A stretch of DNA of 64,000 bases from Marinobacterium profundum (GTDB lineage Bacteria; Pseudomonadota; Gammaproteobacteria; Pseudomonadales; Balneatricaceae): NCBI RefSeq assembly GCF_001528745.1, contig NZ_BCNS01000095.1:1-64000 (forward strand), written 5' to 3'. Shown here in pieces: positions 55,111-64,000 of the stretch. A program made the translations under genes and the position numbers. The notes beneath the pieces were generated by a model. It was not told where the DNA came from and made no database searches. It worked only from the letters and a program-made list of their open reading frames with translations. Numbering within the stretch: the first letter of the stretch is position 1; each line of letters begins with the position of its first letter.

Positions 55111-56277
55111 ATGTCTGAGCCCATTCCCTACCGGCGCTTGTCCGGTTTCTATTTTTTCTATTTCGCGCTGCTTGGCGCCATAGTGCCCTACTGGCCGTTG
55201 TATCTTAAAAGCCTTGAATTTGATGCCCGCACCATCGGTATGCTGATGGCTATTGTGCAGGCGTCCCGTATTCTGGCGCCCAATATCTGGGGCTGGGCGG
55301 CGGATCGAACAGGGCGGCGTATCGAGATTGTGCGCTTTGGCAGTGGCATGACGGCCCTGGTGTTTCTGGCGATTTTTTGGCAAGACAGCGCTGCGGGCAT
55401 TGCCTGGGTCATGTTGGCTTTTTCGTTTTTCTGGAATGCGGTGCTGCCGCAGTTCGAGGTGATTACGCTGCGTCATCTCGGCGCCCAGCGGGCCCGTTAC
55501 AGCCAGTTGCGGCTCTGGGGCTCCGTGGGCTTTGTGTTGACCGTGGTGGTGCTGGGCTGGGCGCTGGATTTGATTGGCATCGATTGGCTGCCCTGGATCA
55601 TGCTGGGGCTGATGCTGCTGATCTGGTGCACGAGTCTGCTGGTCGGTGCGTCTGCGCAGGGTACGCGGGAAGCCGCTCAGGGGGAGGGTTTTCTGCACAG
55701 GTTGCGCAACCCTCAGGTGATGGCGTTTTACGGTATCGTGTTTTTGGTGCAGTTTGGGCACGGTCCCTATTACGCCTTTTACAGTCTGCTGCTGGAGAGT
55801 CTGGGTTACAGTCGCGGGCAGATAGGGCTGCTGTGGGCGTTGGGGGTCATCGCCGAAATTCTGGTGTTTGCCATCATGCACCGGCTGATCGGTCGCTTTG
55901 GCATCCGTACTCTGATGCTGATCAGCCTCTGGCTCTGTGTGCTGCGCTGGTTGCTGATCGCCTGGGTACCTGACTGGTTGCCGTTCATGCTGCTGGCTCA
56001 AGTGCTGCATGCTGCGACCTTTGGTTGCCTGCACGCGCTGGGTATCAGTCTGGTACAGCAGTACTTTTCAGAGCGTTCGCAGGGGCAGGGGCAGGCGTTG
56101 TTTTCGAGTCTGGGCTTTGGTGCCGGTGGCGCAGCAGGGGCCCTTGCTGCGGGTTTGCTCTGGGATACCCAGGGTTCCGCAGTCGCTTTCATGACTGCAG
56201 CTGCAGCAAGTCTGGTGGCGATCATGCTGGCAATAATCTGGATTCGTCCGGAAAAACTGCAGCAAAATGAGCGTTAG
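55111..56277 (+). CDS. MFS transporter (HcaT-like, MFS_1_like)
   Basis: 388 aa from the ATG at 55111 with about twelve hydrophobic segments. The start resembles HcaT/3-phenylpropionate transporters: RLSGFYFFYFALLGAIVPYW and GWAADRTGRR, the cytoplasmic loop between helices 2 and 3. The substrate is unknown. In Pseudomonas a similar transporter follows aroC. Confidence 0.88.
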   Translation: MSEPIPYRRLSGFYFFYFALLGAIVPYWPLYLKSLEFDARTIGMLMAIVQASRILAPNIWGWAADRTGRRIEIVRFGSGMTALVFLAIFWQDSAAGIAWVMLAFSFFWNAVLPQFEVITLRHLGAQRARYSQLRLWGSVGFVLTVVVLGWALDLIGIDWLPWIMLGLMLLIWCTSLLVGASAQGTREAAQGEGFLHRLRNPQVMAFYGIVFLVQFGHGPYYAFYSLLLESLGYSRGQIGLLWALGVIAEILVFAIMHRLIGRFGIRTLMLISLWLCVLRWLLIAWVPDWLPFMLLAQVLHAATFGCLHALGISLVQQYFSERSQGQGQALFSSLGFGAGGAAGALAAGLLWDTQGSAVAFMTAAAASLVAIMLAIIWIRPEKLQQNER

Positions 56278-56338
56278 ATTTGTATTGCAGTGCAGTTATA
56301 CTATAAATTCAGCTTGGTCGATCGATCTCGGGGACAGT

Positions 56339-56605
56339 ATGAATTTCAAGATTGATGTAGATATGACGCCGGATGAAATGCGCCGGATGCTGGGACTGCC
56401 GGATATTGCAGGCTTTCAGCAGGAAATGCTCGACCAGATACGCGAACGTATGGCATCAGGGGCGGATGGTTATGATCCGCTGACCCTGTTCAAGCCCTAC
56501 ATGACCGGTGGTCTGGGTTCGATGGAGGCGCTGCAGCAGATGATGCTGAAGATGATGACTAATTATAAAGGTGCGTCTAAGGAAGCCGGGAAAGCTTCTG
56601 ACTGA
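56339..56605 (+). CDS. DUF6489 family small protein
   Basis: 88 aa from the ATG at 56339 with GGGGACAG upstream. It matches DUF6489: N-terminus MNFKIDVDMTPDEMRRMLGLPD and a conserved KPYMTGG stretch, then a Met-rich tail (MMLKMM). It lies directly upstream of phaR, and similar small proteins occur next to PHA genes, which suggests a granule-associated or regulatory role. That is inference. Confidence 0.75.
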   Translation: MNFKIDVDMTPDEMRRMLGLPDIAGFQQEMLDQIRERMASGADGYDPLTLFKPYMTGGLGSMEALQQMMLKMMTNYKGASKEAGKASD

Positions 56606-56624
56606 TGTTGAGGTCGGATCGCGA

Positions 56625-57155
56625 ATGAGTGAAAGCAACGAGAGAGTGGGTGCCTTGCGCATACTAAGAAAGTATACCAACCGTCGACTTTACGATACGT
56701 CAAAGAGTTGTTACGTGACGCTGGAAGACGTCAAGCTGCTGGTACTTAGCGGTGAGGCGTTCCAGGTGCAGGATTCCAAAACCGGCAATGATCTTACGCG
56801 CAATATTTTGCTGCAAATCATATCGGAGCAGGAAGCTGAAGGTCACGGTACTTTGCTGACCAATCAGGTGCTGCAGCAGCTGATCCGTTTCTACGGTGAC
56901 AGTATGCAGGGCATGATGAGTCAGTATATCGAACAGAGTGTCGGGGCCTTTCTCGAGCATCAGGATCGTATTCGCGAGCAAATGCAGAACATGATGGGCG
57001 TGGCCAATCCGCTGACGGTGATGAACCGGCTGGCGGATCAGAACATGGCGATGTGGAATATGTTCAAGCCGGGTGGTCGTAACGCCGACGGCGTGGAGGC
57101 AGCGGGCGAGGCCGAGAAGCCAAAGCCGGCTGCTTCCAGCAAGCCAGACAAGTAA
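56625..57155 (+). CDS. phaR: Polyhydroxyalkanoate synthesis repressor PhaR
   Basis: 176 aa from the ATG at 56625. The N-terminal DNA-binding domain starts LRILRKYTNRRLYDTSKSCY and includes VQDSKTGNDLTR; the C-terminal part (about 80-150) is the coiled region that senses granules. PhaR binds PHA and TGC-rich DNA to repress phasin and PHA genes. It sits 19 bp after the DUF6489 gene and is convergent with class III phaC. An alanine- and lysine-rich tail ends the protein. Confidence 0.94.
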   Translation: MSESNERVGALRILRKYTNRRLYDTSKSCYVTLEDVKLLVLSGEAFQVQDSKTGNDLTRNILLQIISEQEAEGHGTLLTNQVLQQLIRFYGDSMQGMMSQYIEQSVGAFLEHQDRIREQMQNMMGVANPLTVMNRLADQNMAMWNMFKPGGRNADGVEAAGEAEKPKPAASSKPDK

Positions 57156-57202
57156 GTCGATAGAGAGTAGTCGACTGATCTGATTGCGATCTCTGAGGAA
57201 TC

Positions 57203-57229
57203 AAACCGCCGCTTTAATGCGGCGGTTTT
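57203..57229. terminator. Bidirectional terminator between phaR and phaC
   Basis: A perfect 10-bp stem AAACCGCCGC (57203-57212) with GCGGCGGTTT (57219-57228), 6-base loop, then T. Suited to end both phaR and the minus-strand phaE-phaC mRNA. Confidence 0.88.
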
Positions 57230-57253
57230 GTGTCCGCATGTCTGGCATGGCGT

Positions 57254-58321
57254 TTAGCCGTCGCGCTGCAGCAGCCACTGAGCGATGTGGGGTGCCAGCA
57301 GATTTTGCGCACCTTTGCCGACGAAGATGCCAATATGGCCGGCGGCTATCGGCAGGGCTTCGTAGTCGCTGGACGATGTGAGATCGGCGAGCACAGTCGA
57401 GGCGGATGGTGGCACCAGGTGGTCCTGTTCGCCATAGATATTGAGCAGTGGCTGGTGGATCTTGTGCAGATCGACGGCCTTGTCACCGATGACGATCTGC
57501 CCCAGCACCAGCTTGTTCTGTTGAAAGAAATCCTGAATGAACTGTCTGAAGGCCTCGCCGGCCTGGTCCGGGCTGTCGTGTATCCATTTTTCCATGCGCA
57601 GAAAGTTGAGTGCCTTGCCCCGGTTCTGCAGCTGGTCGGGCATGCGCAGTTGCTTCTGAATGCCAAGGCGCATCGGCATCAGTGACTGGTAGGCGTCGTT
57701 AAGCATGCTGCCGGGGATGTTGCCGTAGGTTTCCACCGCAAGGTCGGCATCGACCTTCTGCGCCAGATGGCTCAACAGGTTGTCCGGGGTGTGGAAATCC
57801 ACCGGGGTTACCAGTGTGATCAGGTTTCTTATTTTGTGTCCATGGATTGCGCTGTAACACAGGCTGAAAGTGCCGCCCTGGCAGATGCCCAGCAGGTTGA
57901 TGCGGTCGTGGCCGCTGCGCTGGCGTACCTGGTCGACACAGTTGTCGAGGTAGTCATTGATGTAGTCATCCAGATCCAGATGGCTGTCGCCGGCATCCGG
58001 GTAGCCCCAGTCGAGCAGGTAAAGGTCGATCCCCAGAACAAGCAGCTTTTGTACCAGTGAACGGCGGGTATCCAGATCCAGCACGTAGGGCCTGTTGACC
58101 AGGGCATAGCAGATGAGCAACGGCGTTTGACAGCGTTTGGGGGCTTCGCTGACATAATGCAGCAAACGCAGTTTGTCCTGGCGGTAAATCACCTCGCAGG
58201 GGGTGGGGCCAACGTCCAGGGCGCGGATCTCGGTCAGGGTTTTGCAGCTGTCAACAAGCTTGCGGTGATGGGCCTGTACTTCTTCGCAGACCTTGTCGGG
58301 GTCCAGATCGATTCCCTTCAT
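57254..58321 (-). CDS. phaC: Class III poly(R)-hydroxyalkanoate synthase, PhaC subunit
   Basis: 355 aa, the short class III form. Alpha/beta hydrolase with the lipase-like box LGICQGG; the triad C147, D300 (GEQDHLV) and H329 (AGHIGIF) is almost at the numbering of Allochromatium PhaC (C149, D302, H331). Class III synthases need PhaE. The ATG overlaps the phaE stop (ATGA), so the subunits are coupled. It is a second synthase besides the class I gene at 25417-27153. Confidence 0.95.
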   Translation of the reverse strand: MKGIDLDPDKVCEEVQAHHRKLVDSCKTLTEIRALDVGPTPCEVIYRQDKLRLLHYVSEAPKRCQTPLLICYALVNRPYVLDLDTRRSLVQKLLVLGIDLYLLDWGYPDAGDSHLDLDDYINDYLDNCVDQVRQRSGHDRINLLGICQGGTFSLCYSAIHGHKIRNLITLVTPVDFHTPDNLLSHLAQKVDADLAVETYGNIPGSMLNDAYQSLMPMRLGIQKQLRMPDQLQNRGKALNFLRMEKWIHDSPDQAGEAFRQFIQDFFQQNKLVLGQIVIGDKAVDLHKIHQPLLNIYGEQDHLVPPSASTVLADLTSSSDYEALPIAAGHIGIFVGKGAQNLLAPHIAQWLLQRDG

Positions 58322-59313
58322 GCTTGGCGTTTCCTGCCGGTTGCTGGACGCGGGGCGGGCTTTCTGATTTCGCTGCGCAGCGCCTCGAGTTCTGCGCGCA
58401 GTGCCTGCATGGCAGTGTTGTCCGGCGCTGTGGCTGTCGCCTCGCGATCTTGCTGTTGCTTCTGCTGTAGTCGCAACTGGCGTACCTGCTTGCGAAGCAC
58501 ATGGGCTTCACGGCGCAGTTGCCGCAATTCATGTTGGGTGGCCAGGCCCGCGGTCTTTAGCCGCGCATCGCGCACCTGTTGGGCGAAGCGGTGCAGGCGC
58601 ATGTGAGCGTTGGACAGACGCCCGTGGGCGGCCTGAAAGGCGGTGCCAAAGGCCTGCTGACGATAGGCGTGTTCATAGTGCTCGACCCAGAGGTCGTGCA
58701 GTCCTGCCAAAGATGTGACAGCGCTATCGGCCTGGGATAACTGAGTGCTGAGCGCGATGGCGCCCTGATGAGTTATCTCGCCTATCTGGCCCAGATACTG
58801 TTGCAGTGCCTGCTGGTAGTCCAGCAGCAGCTCTAGTGCCTCCAGGGCCTGGGCTCTGGCATCGCTGGCGGTTGCACCCGATGCAACAAAAAGCCGGCTG
58901 AGTGCCTCCAGGGCGGCTCCGTCGAGCAGTTGCTCTGCATCAATGCCCGATGCGTGCAGCAGGCTGGTGAGATTGTCCGGCAGTTTCCAGCTCTGGGTGG
59001 CATCCTGGCCCGCCTGTTGCTGCAGTGCATCTAGCCAGTGCTCGATGGTATCTGTCAGTGTCATCCCGGATGACGGGTTTTGCAGGGCCTTGAAAAAGGG
59101 CTCGGCATACTGGTTCAGCACAAGGATCTGGCCGGCGAGCTGGGCCAGAATGCGCTGCTGCGGCTCACCGCCCTTGTCACCATTGGGGGTGCTGTCCTTC
59201 AAAAAGTCGCCCCAGATCCCGTGCGCTGATAAGTCGTTGGCGGACAGTTGGGCCCAGTAGGCTTGCTGCTGTTCGAGCCACTTTTCCATCAGGGTACGAA
59301 AATCGTCGGTCAA
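58318..59313 (-). CDS. phaE: Class III PHA synthase subunit PhaE
   Basis: 331 aa. The N-terminal EKWLEQQQAYW and the central helical domain are characteristic of PhaE. The C-terminal part (about 245-330) is a charged coiled coil. PhaE activates and assembles PhaC on granules. The start is TTG at 59313 with GGAG 7 bases upstream. It is the first gene of phaE-phaC. Confidence 0.9.
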   Translation of the reverse strand: MTDDFRTLMEKWLEQQQAYWAQLSANDLSAHGIWGDFLKDSTPNGDKGGEPQQRILAQLAGQILVLNQYAEPFFKALQNPSSGMTLTDTIEHWLDALQQQAGQDATQSWKLPDNLTSLLHASGIDAEQLLDGAALEALSRLFVASGATASDARAQALEALELLLDYQQALQQYLGQIGEITHQGAIALSTQLSQADSAVTSLAGLHDLWVEHYEHAYRQQAFGTAFQAAHGRLSNAHMRLHRFAQQVRDARLKTAGLATQHELRQLRREAHVLRKQVRQLRLQQKQQQDREATATAPDNTAMQALRAELEALRSEIRKPAPRPATGRKRQA

Positions 59314-59369
59314 AAGGTGTCTCCGGACGCCTTGCTGCGGATGCCCATATTAATACAGCCCTGTGGCCG

Positions 59370-60302
59370 TTATGAAGCAATGATGCTGCCAGAGTACAGT
59401 ACTGGCCCTCCGCTGGCCTCCTCAGTTGCGTTTTCGCCCAGTTCACGCAGCATTTCCACAAAGCGGTGGGCGGCATTCGACAGTGTGCGGTCGCGGTGAT
59501 AGATGTAGCCCAGCTGCCGCACTATGGGGGCCGACCCCAGGTCCAGCACCTTGAGATCCTCATCAATCAGTGACTGTGGCAGCAGGCTCCAGCCAAGGCC
59601 AATGCTGACCATCATGCGAATGGTGTCCAGATAGTTGGTGGACATGCCTACATGCAGGGCCAGATTGCGCTGTTCAAACTGTTCGGTAACCAGTTGGCGG
59701 GTAAATGTGCTGCTGCCGGGCAGTATGGCGCTGTAGTGTGTCAGTTCCTGCAGCGACAATTGTGTTTTTGTGGCCAGCGGGTGTTCTTTGGCAACGACGT
59801 AGTGCAGCGGATCCTGCCAGATGGTTTCTGAGCGGATGTTGGTGTGGGGGTTGGGGGACAGGGTGATAAGCGCGAGCTCCAGATCGCCCTTGAGTATTCC
59901 CTCAAAGGCGCGCTCGGACTCATCGAACTTGAGCTCCAGCGTCACTGTCGGGTAGCGCTGGCGATAGGCTTTCAAAATCGGCGGCAGGCGGTGCAGGCTA
60001 ATGTGATGGCTGGCGGCCAGGCTTAGAGGGCCCTGTACCTCGCCAGATAAATTGCCGATCATGCGCCTGGCGTCGTCCAGCTCCAGCAGAACCCGATTGG
60101 CACGTGGCAGCAGTGCGCGTCCTGTCTCGGTCAGGCTGATATGGCGGCCGATACGATCGAACAGGCGGGTGTCGAGCTGGGCTTCCAGCAGGGAGATGCG
60201 TTTGCTGATCGCCGACTGGGTCAGAAATAGCTGGCTTGCGGCCTGGGAAAAGGAGCCGGTTTGGGCGACACAGACGAAGGCCTGCAGGGTATGGGTATCC
60301 AT
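59370..60302 (-). CDS. LysR family transcriptional regulator
   Basis: 310 aa LTTR. The N-terminal winged HTH (1-60) includes GSFSQAASQLFLTQSAISKRISLLE. The C-terminal substrate-binding domain spans about 90-300. It is divergent from leuC with a 166-bp shared region, the arrangement seen with LysR genes of Pseudomonas leuCDB loci. Control of the leu genes is expected but not shown. Confidence 0.9.
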   Translation of the reverse strand: MDTHTLQAFVCVAQTGSFSQAASQLFLTQSAISKRISLLEAQLDTRLFDRIGRHISLTETGRALLPRANRVLLELDDARRMIGNLSGEVQGPLSLAASHHISLHRLPPILKAYRQRYPTVTLELKFDESERAFEGILKGDLELALITLSPNPHTNIRSETIWQDPLHYVVAKEHPLATKTQLSLQELTHYSAILPGSSTFTRQLVTEQFEQRNLALHVGMSTNYLDTIRMMVSIGLGWSLLPQSLIDEDLKVLDLGSAPIVRQLGYIYHRDRTLSNAAHRFVEMLRELGENATEEASGGPVLYSGSIIAS

Positions 60303-60344
60303 GGATCATGCTCGCAATAGACTGTTTGTCAGTTTATGTATTCC

Positions 60345-60361
60345 AGTTTGGAATTCAAACT
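60345..60361. promoter_or_regulatory. Inverted repeat in the LysR-leuC divergent region
   Basis: AGTTTG-GAATT-CAAACT, perfect 6-bp arms with a 5-bp spacer, 43 bp from the LysR start and 108 bp from leuC. Suitable as a LysR-type autoregulatory site. The assignment is inference. Confidence 0.5.
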
Positions 60362-60468
60362 ATAAAAATAACGAATTTGTTTTATGTGAAGCACTGGCAT
60401 AGGATGCGTCAATGTTGCTGCGGGCGAGTTCCGCAGAGAGTTGTCAGCCGATTTTGGAGGAGCGAAAA

Positions 60469-61890
60469 ATGGCCGGTAAAACGCTGTATGACAAACTGTG
60501 GCAAGACCACCTCGTGCGCCAGAATGATGATGGCAGTGCGCTGATTTATATTGATCGACACCTGCTGCACGAAGTGACGTCTCCCCAGGCGTTTGAAGGC
60601 CTGCGCATCGCCAATCGCAAGCCCTGGCGCATTGATGCCAACCTGGCCACGCCTGATCACAACGTGCCGACCACGGAGCGCTCCAGCGGCGTGCAGGGCA
60701 TTGCTGATCCGGTGTCGCGCATCCAGGTGCAGACGCTGGATGACAACTGCGAGTCCTTCGGCATTACCGAATTCAAAATGAACGACCTGCGCCAGGGTAT
60801 TGTGCACGTTGTAGGCCCGGAGCAGGGCGCGACTCTGCCGGGCATGACTGTGGTCTGTGGCGACTCCCACACCTCGACCCACGGCGCCTTCGCAACGCTT
60901 GCGCACGGTATTGGTACCTCCGAGGTTGAACATGTGTTGGCAACCCAGTGCCTGATCACCAAAAAAATGGACAACATGCTGGTGCGCATTGATGGCCAGC
61001 TGGGTACAGGTGTTACTGCCAAGGATGTGATTCTGCATGTTATCGGTGTGATTGGCACCGCTGGCGGCACGGGTTATGCGATTGAGTTTGGCGGTTCGGC
61101 CATGGCTGGCATCTCGATGGAAGGGCGAATGACGATCTGCAATATGGCGATCGAGGCCGGTGCCCGCGTCGGTCTGGTGGCCTGTGACCAGATCACTGTT
61201 GATTATGTCAAGGGGCGTCCCTATTCGCCCAAGGGCGCCAACTGGGATCTGGCGGTAGACGCCTGGAAAAACCTGGTTTCCGATGTTGATGCGCAGTTCG
61301 ATGCTGTGGTTCAGGTGAATGCGGCGGATATAGAGCCGCAGGTGACCTGGGGCACATCGCCGGAAATGGTCGCCGGTGTCAGTGGCAAGGTGCCCAATCC
61401 CGCGGCCCAAACCGATGTTACCAAGCGTGAAGGCTACAGCCGCGCGCTGCAGTACATGGGGCTGCAGGCGGATCAGGACATCACCGCGATTCAGCTGGAT
61501 CGGGTGTTTATTGGTTCTTGCACCAACTCGCGCATTGAAGATCTGCGTGAAGCGGCTGCAGTCGTGAAGGGTCGCAAGGTTGCCTCGACCCTGAAGCAGG
61601 CGCTGGTAGTGCCGGGCTCCGGTCTGGTCAAGGCGCAGGCCGAGGCTGAAGGTCTCGATAAGATCTTTATCGATGCGGGTATCGAATGGCGCGAGCCTGG
61701 CTGCTCCATGTGTCTGGCCATGAACCCCGACAAACTGGGCGCGGGTGAGCACTGTGCATCGACCTCGAACCGCAACTTCGAAGGGCGTCAGGGCTTTGGG
61801 GGTCGTACCCATCTGGTCAGCCCGGCCATGGCGGCGGCGGCGGCAATTGCCGGTCATTTTGTGGACGTGCGTGAGTTCGTCAAACACTAA
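60469..61890 (+). CDS. leuC: 3-isopropylmalate dehydratase large subunit
   Basis: 473 aa from the ATG at 60469, with TTGGAGGAG upstream. Aconitase-like [4Fe-4S] enzyme that isomerises 2- to 3-isopropylmalate with LeuD in leucine synthesis. The cluster cysteines are in [11 protein letters not shown] near 348 and [12 protein letters not shown] near 408. [20 protein letters not shown] near 130 is typical. First gene of leuC-leuD-leuB. Confidence 0.98.
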   Translation: MAGKTLYDKLWQDHLVRQNDDGSALIYIDRHLLHEVTSPQAFEGLRIANRKPWRIDANLATPDHNVPTTERSSGVQGIADPVSRIQVQTLDDNCESFGITEFKMNDLRQGIVHVVGPEQGATLPGMTVVCGDSHTSTHGAFATLAHGIGTSEVEHVLATQCLITKKMDNMLVRIDGQLGTGVTAKDVILHVIGVIGTAGGTGYAIEFGGSAMAGISMEGRMTICNMAIEAGARVGLVACDQITVDYVKGRPYSPKGANWDLAVDAWKNLVSDVDAQFDAVVQVNAADIEPQVTWGTSPEMVAGVSGKVPNPAAQTDVTKREGYSRALQYMGLQADQDITAIQLDRVFIGSCTNSRIEDLREAAAVVKGRKVASTLKQALVVPGSGLVKAQAEAEGLDKIFIDAGIEWREPGCSMCLAMNPDKLGAGEHCASTSNRNFEGRQGFGGRTHLVSPAMAAAAAIAGHFVDVREFVKH

Positions 61891-61908
61891 GCGCGAAGGA
61901 GACCCGCT

Positions 61909-62556
61909 ATGAACAAGTTTAATTTGCATCAGGGCATCGTCGCACCGATGGACCGTGCCAACGTCGACACCGACCTGATCATCCCGAAGCAGTTTCTTAA
62001 GTCGATCAAGCGCAGCGGCTTTGGCCCCAACCTGTTTGATGAACTGCGTTACCTTGATGAAGGTCAGCCGGATCAGGACGCGAGCCAGCGTCCGCTGAAC
62101 CCGGACTTCGTGCTTAATCTGCCGCGTTACAAGGGTGCAAGTGTTTTGCTGGCGCGCAAGAACTTCGGCTGCGGTTCAAGCCGTGAGCACGCCCCCTGGG
62201 CGCTGGAAGATTTCGGTTTTCGCGCCATTATTGCGCCGAGCTTTGCCGATATTTTTTACAACAACTGCTTCAAGAACGGCCTGCTGCCGATAGTGCTGGA
62301 TGAGTCCGTGGTGGATGAGTTGTTTATCGAAGCTCAGGCCGTCGAAGGCTACGAGCTTGCCATCGACCTGGAGCGCCAGCGGGTCTGCAAGCCAGACGGC
62401 AGTGAAATCGAATTTAACGTTGATGGCTTTCGCAGGCACTGCCTGCTGAACGGGCTCGACGATATTGGCCTGACGCTGCAGTACGCCGATGATATTCATG
62501 CCTACGAGGCGCGCCGTAGCTCGGCAGCGCCCTGGCTGTTCGATACTACGAAATAG
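61909..62556 (+). CDS. leuD: 3-isopropylmalate dehydratase small subunit
   Basis: 215 aa swivel domain partner of LeuC. Typical [18 protein letters not shown] near 19 and [15 protein letters not shown] near 84. AAGGAG precedes the ATG, 18 bp after leuC. The E. coli-type length and signature leave little doubt. Confidence 0.98.
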   Translation: MNKFNLHQGIVAPMDRANVDTDLIIPKQFLKSIKRSGFGPNLFDELRYLDEGQPDQDASQRPLNPDFVLNLPRYKGASVLLARKNFGCGSSREHAPWALEDFGFRAIIAPSFADIFYNNCFKNGLLPIVLDESVVDELFIEAQAVEGYELAIDLERQRVCKPDGSEIEFNVDGFRRHCLLNGLDDIGLTLQYADDIHAYEARRSSAAPWLFDTTK

Positions 62557-62565
62557 GAAATGTTC

Positions 62566-63648
62566 ATGAGCAAGAAAGTTTTGATTCTGCCCGGTGACGG
62601 TATTGGCCCGGAGATCGTACGCGAAGCGCGCAAGGTACTCAGCTGCGTAAACAGCCAGTTTGATCTGGGGCTGGAAATCGACGAACAGCTGGTCGGCGGC
62701 GCCGCCATTGATGCGACAGGCAAGCCGCTGCCCGATGAAACCCTGGTTGCGGCCAGAGCTGCGGATGCCATTCTGCTGGGTGCCGTGGGTGGTCCCAAAT
62801 GGGATGCCATACCGGATTTCGCCATTCGCCCGGAAAAGGGTCTGTTGGGCATTCGCTCTGCGCTGGGCCTGTTTGGCAATCTGCGCCCGGCCATTTTGTA
62901 TCCACAGCTGGCCCATGCTTCCAGCCTCAAGCCTGAAGTGGTTGCAGGACTCGATATCCTCATCGTGCGCGAGCTGACCGGCGGTATCTATTTCGGCCAG
63001 CCCCGCGGTGTACGCATCAAGGACGGTGGTGTGCGCGAAGGCTTTAACACCTACGTCTACGATGAGAATGAAATCCGTCGTATCGGTCGTGTAGCGTTTG
63101 AAGCCGCGCGGGCGCGCAACAAGCGTCTGTGTTCCGTTGACAAGGCTAATGTGCTGGAAGTGACGGTGCTGTGGCGTGAAGTCATGATCGAGTTGTCGGC
63201 GGAGTACCCGGATGTCGAGCTGTCGCACATGTATGTCGATAACGCCGCCATGCAGCTGGTGCGTGCGCCCAAGCAGTTTGATGTGATGGTGACGGGCAAC
63301 ATGTTCGGCGACATACTGTCGGATGCCGCAGCCATGCTGACCGGCTCCATTGGCATGCTGCCCTCGGCATCGCTGGATGTAAATGGCAAGGGCATGTACG
63401 AGCCTTGTCATGGTTCGGCGCCGGATATTGCGGGCCAGGGTATTGCCAACCCGTTGGCAACCATCCTTTCAGTCGCTATGATGTTGCGTTACTCTCTGGC
63501 GGCGCCAGAAGCTGCAGATAAAATCGAGGCGGCGGTGAGCCAGGTGCTGGATCAGAATCTGCGTACTGCGGACATCATGTCCGCCGGCATGCAGGCGGTC
63601 AGTACGTCAGAAATGGGTGATGCTGTGTTGCGTGCGCTGAACGCCTGA
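62566..63648 (+). CDS. leuB: 3-isopropylmalate dehydrogenase
   Basis: 360 aa from the ATG at 62566, with AGGA 9 bases upstream; the ATG two codons earlier is too close to it. Oxidises and decarboxylates 3-isopropylmalate with NAD+. GDGIGPEIV near 10, [14 protein letters not shown] near 138, DKANVLEV near 190 and the NAD-site region [17 protein letters not shown] near 286. Last leu gene, followed by a strong terminator. Confidence 0.98.
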   Translation: MSKKVLILPGDGIGPEIVREARKVLSCVNSQFDLGLEIDEQLVGGAAIDATGKPLPDETLVAARAADAILLGAVGGPKWDAIPDFAIRPEKGLLGIRSALGLFGNLRPAILYPQLAHASSLKPEVVAGLDILIVRELTGGIYFGQPRGVRIKDGGVREGFNTYVYDENEIRRIGRVAFEAARARNKRLCSVDKANVLEVTVLWREVMIELSAEYPDVELSHMYVDNAAMQLVRAPKQFDVMVTGNMFGDILSDAAAMLTGSIGMLPSASLDVNGKGMYEPCHGSAPDIAGQGIANPLATILSVAMMLRYSLAAPEAADKIEAAVSQVLDQNLRTADIMSAGMQAVSTSEMGDAVLRALNA

Positions 63649-63675
63649 CCGGCGTCCCTTTTTCAGGGCAGCAAG

Positions 63676-63703
63676 AAGCCAGCCTGACACAGGCTGGCTT
63701 TTG
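63676..63703 (+). terminator. Rho-independent terminator after leuB
   Basis: A perfect 11-bp stem AAGCCAGCCTG/CAGGCTGGCTT (63676-63686, 63690-63700) with a 3-base loop, followed by tttgtc. It separates leuCDB from asd. Confidence 0.92.
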
Positions 63704-63737
63704 TCGTTGGTTATCTTTCCAATCAGTGGGGAAAAGA

Positions 63738-64000
63738 ATGAAACGTGTAGGTTTTGTAGGTTGGCGCGGAATGGTTGGTTCCGTGCTGATGCAACGCATG
63801 AGGGACGAGCGGGACTTCGATCAGATCGATGAGCCTGTCTTCTTCACCACTTCCCAGGTCGGCGAAGCTGGCCCGGATATTGGCAAATCCATCCCGGCTC
63901 TGAAAGATGCTCAGGACATTAATGAGCTCAAACAGATGGATGCGATTATTTCCTGCCAGGGTGGCGACTACACCAAGGATGTTTTCCCTCAGCTGCGTGC
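63738..64000 (+). CDS. asd: Aspartate-semialdehyde dehydrogenase (N-terminal part, cut by window end)
   Basis: The first 87 codons are present. MKRVGFVGWRGMVGSVLMQR is the NADP-binding start of Asd, followed by PVFFTTSQVGE and IISCQGGDYTKDVFPQLR. The enzyme makes aspartate semialdehyde for lysine, methionine and threonine synthesis. The active-site cysteine lies beyond the window. GGGGAAAAGA precedes the ATG. Position after leuB is as in Pseudomonas. Confidence 0.95.
   Translation, partial: MKRVGFVGWRGMVGSVLMQRMRDERDFDQIDEPVFFTTSQVGEAGPDIGKSIPALKDAQDINELKQMDAIISCQGGDYTKDVFPQLR

Noticed and set aside
60409-61929. 506-aa open frame on the minus strand opposite leuC
   Set aside because: It is the antisense of a well-supported leuC with no recognisable domain; long shadow frames are common in GC-rich genes.

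Overview
The window is 64 kb of chromosome from a gammaproteobacterium close to the Pseudomonadales/Oceanospirillales. This is inferred from protein families and gene order, not from a marker gene. Supporting blocks are ccoNOQP-ccoGHIS with an FNR/Anr gene, the Pseudomonas-like order topA / DUF6586 / small protein / sulA / lexA, folE / smr / prmB / aroC, and leuCDB-asd next to a LysR gene. An aerobic to microaerobic, polyester-storing, biofilm-capable marine or soil bacterium fits. No rRNA, tRNA, CRISPR array, prophage or complete insertion sequence was recognised.

Layout. 1-368 is a repeat-rich intergenic patch: a diverged dispersed repeat, a MITE-like element and a heptamer array. 369-5.7 kb carries minus-strand housekeeping genes (yigZ, a CDF metal transporter, queE, rdgC, apt, anr). 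5.8-15.1 kb is one minus-strand cbb3 oxidase locus: ccoNOQP (structural genes), ccoG, ccoH, ccoI (copper ATPase), ccoS, a SafE/TauE-like membrane protein, then the oxygen regulator anr. A perfect FNR box lies upstream of ccoN. 15.4-18 kb holds small plus-strand genes (hydrolase, tusA, proQ, trxC). 18-20.8 kb is lapG-lapD, a c-di-GMP-controlled periplasmic protease switch. 20.8-30.7 kb carries redox enzymes, a MATE exporter, a class I PHA synthase, tatD and slt.

30.9-45.5 kb carries uup, a stress protein, topA, the SOS pair lexA-sulA with LexA boxes shared with divergent dinG, then rhlB, gpsA and sixA. 45.6-50.6 kb carries a PglL-type oligosaccharyltransferase, a second copy of the dispersed repeat, a hydrolase, a DUF4892 protein and a patatin. 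50.6-56.3 kb carries folE, smr, prmB, aroC, speE and an MFS transporter. 56.3-59.3 kb is a second PHA locus (DUF6489 protein, phaR, class III phaC-phaE). 59.4-64 kb is a LysR regulator divergent from leuC-leuD-leuB, then the start of asd, cut by the window end.

Most of the window is conserved core genome. The least explained signals are in intergenic DNA: the MITE and heptamer cluster at 155-360, the 158-bp tandem repeat carrying the ccoI 3' end, the nested inverted repeat between ccoG and ccoP, and the overlapping hairpins around a consensus DnaA box at 2354-2442. I did not find a clearly new multi-gene system.
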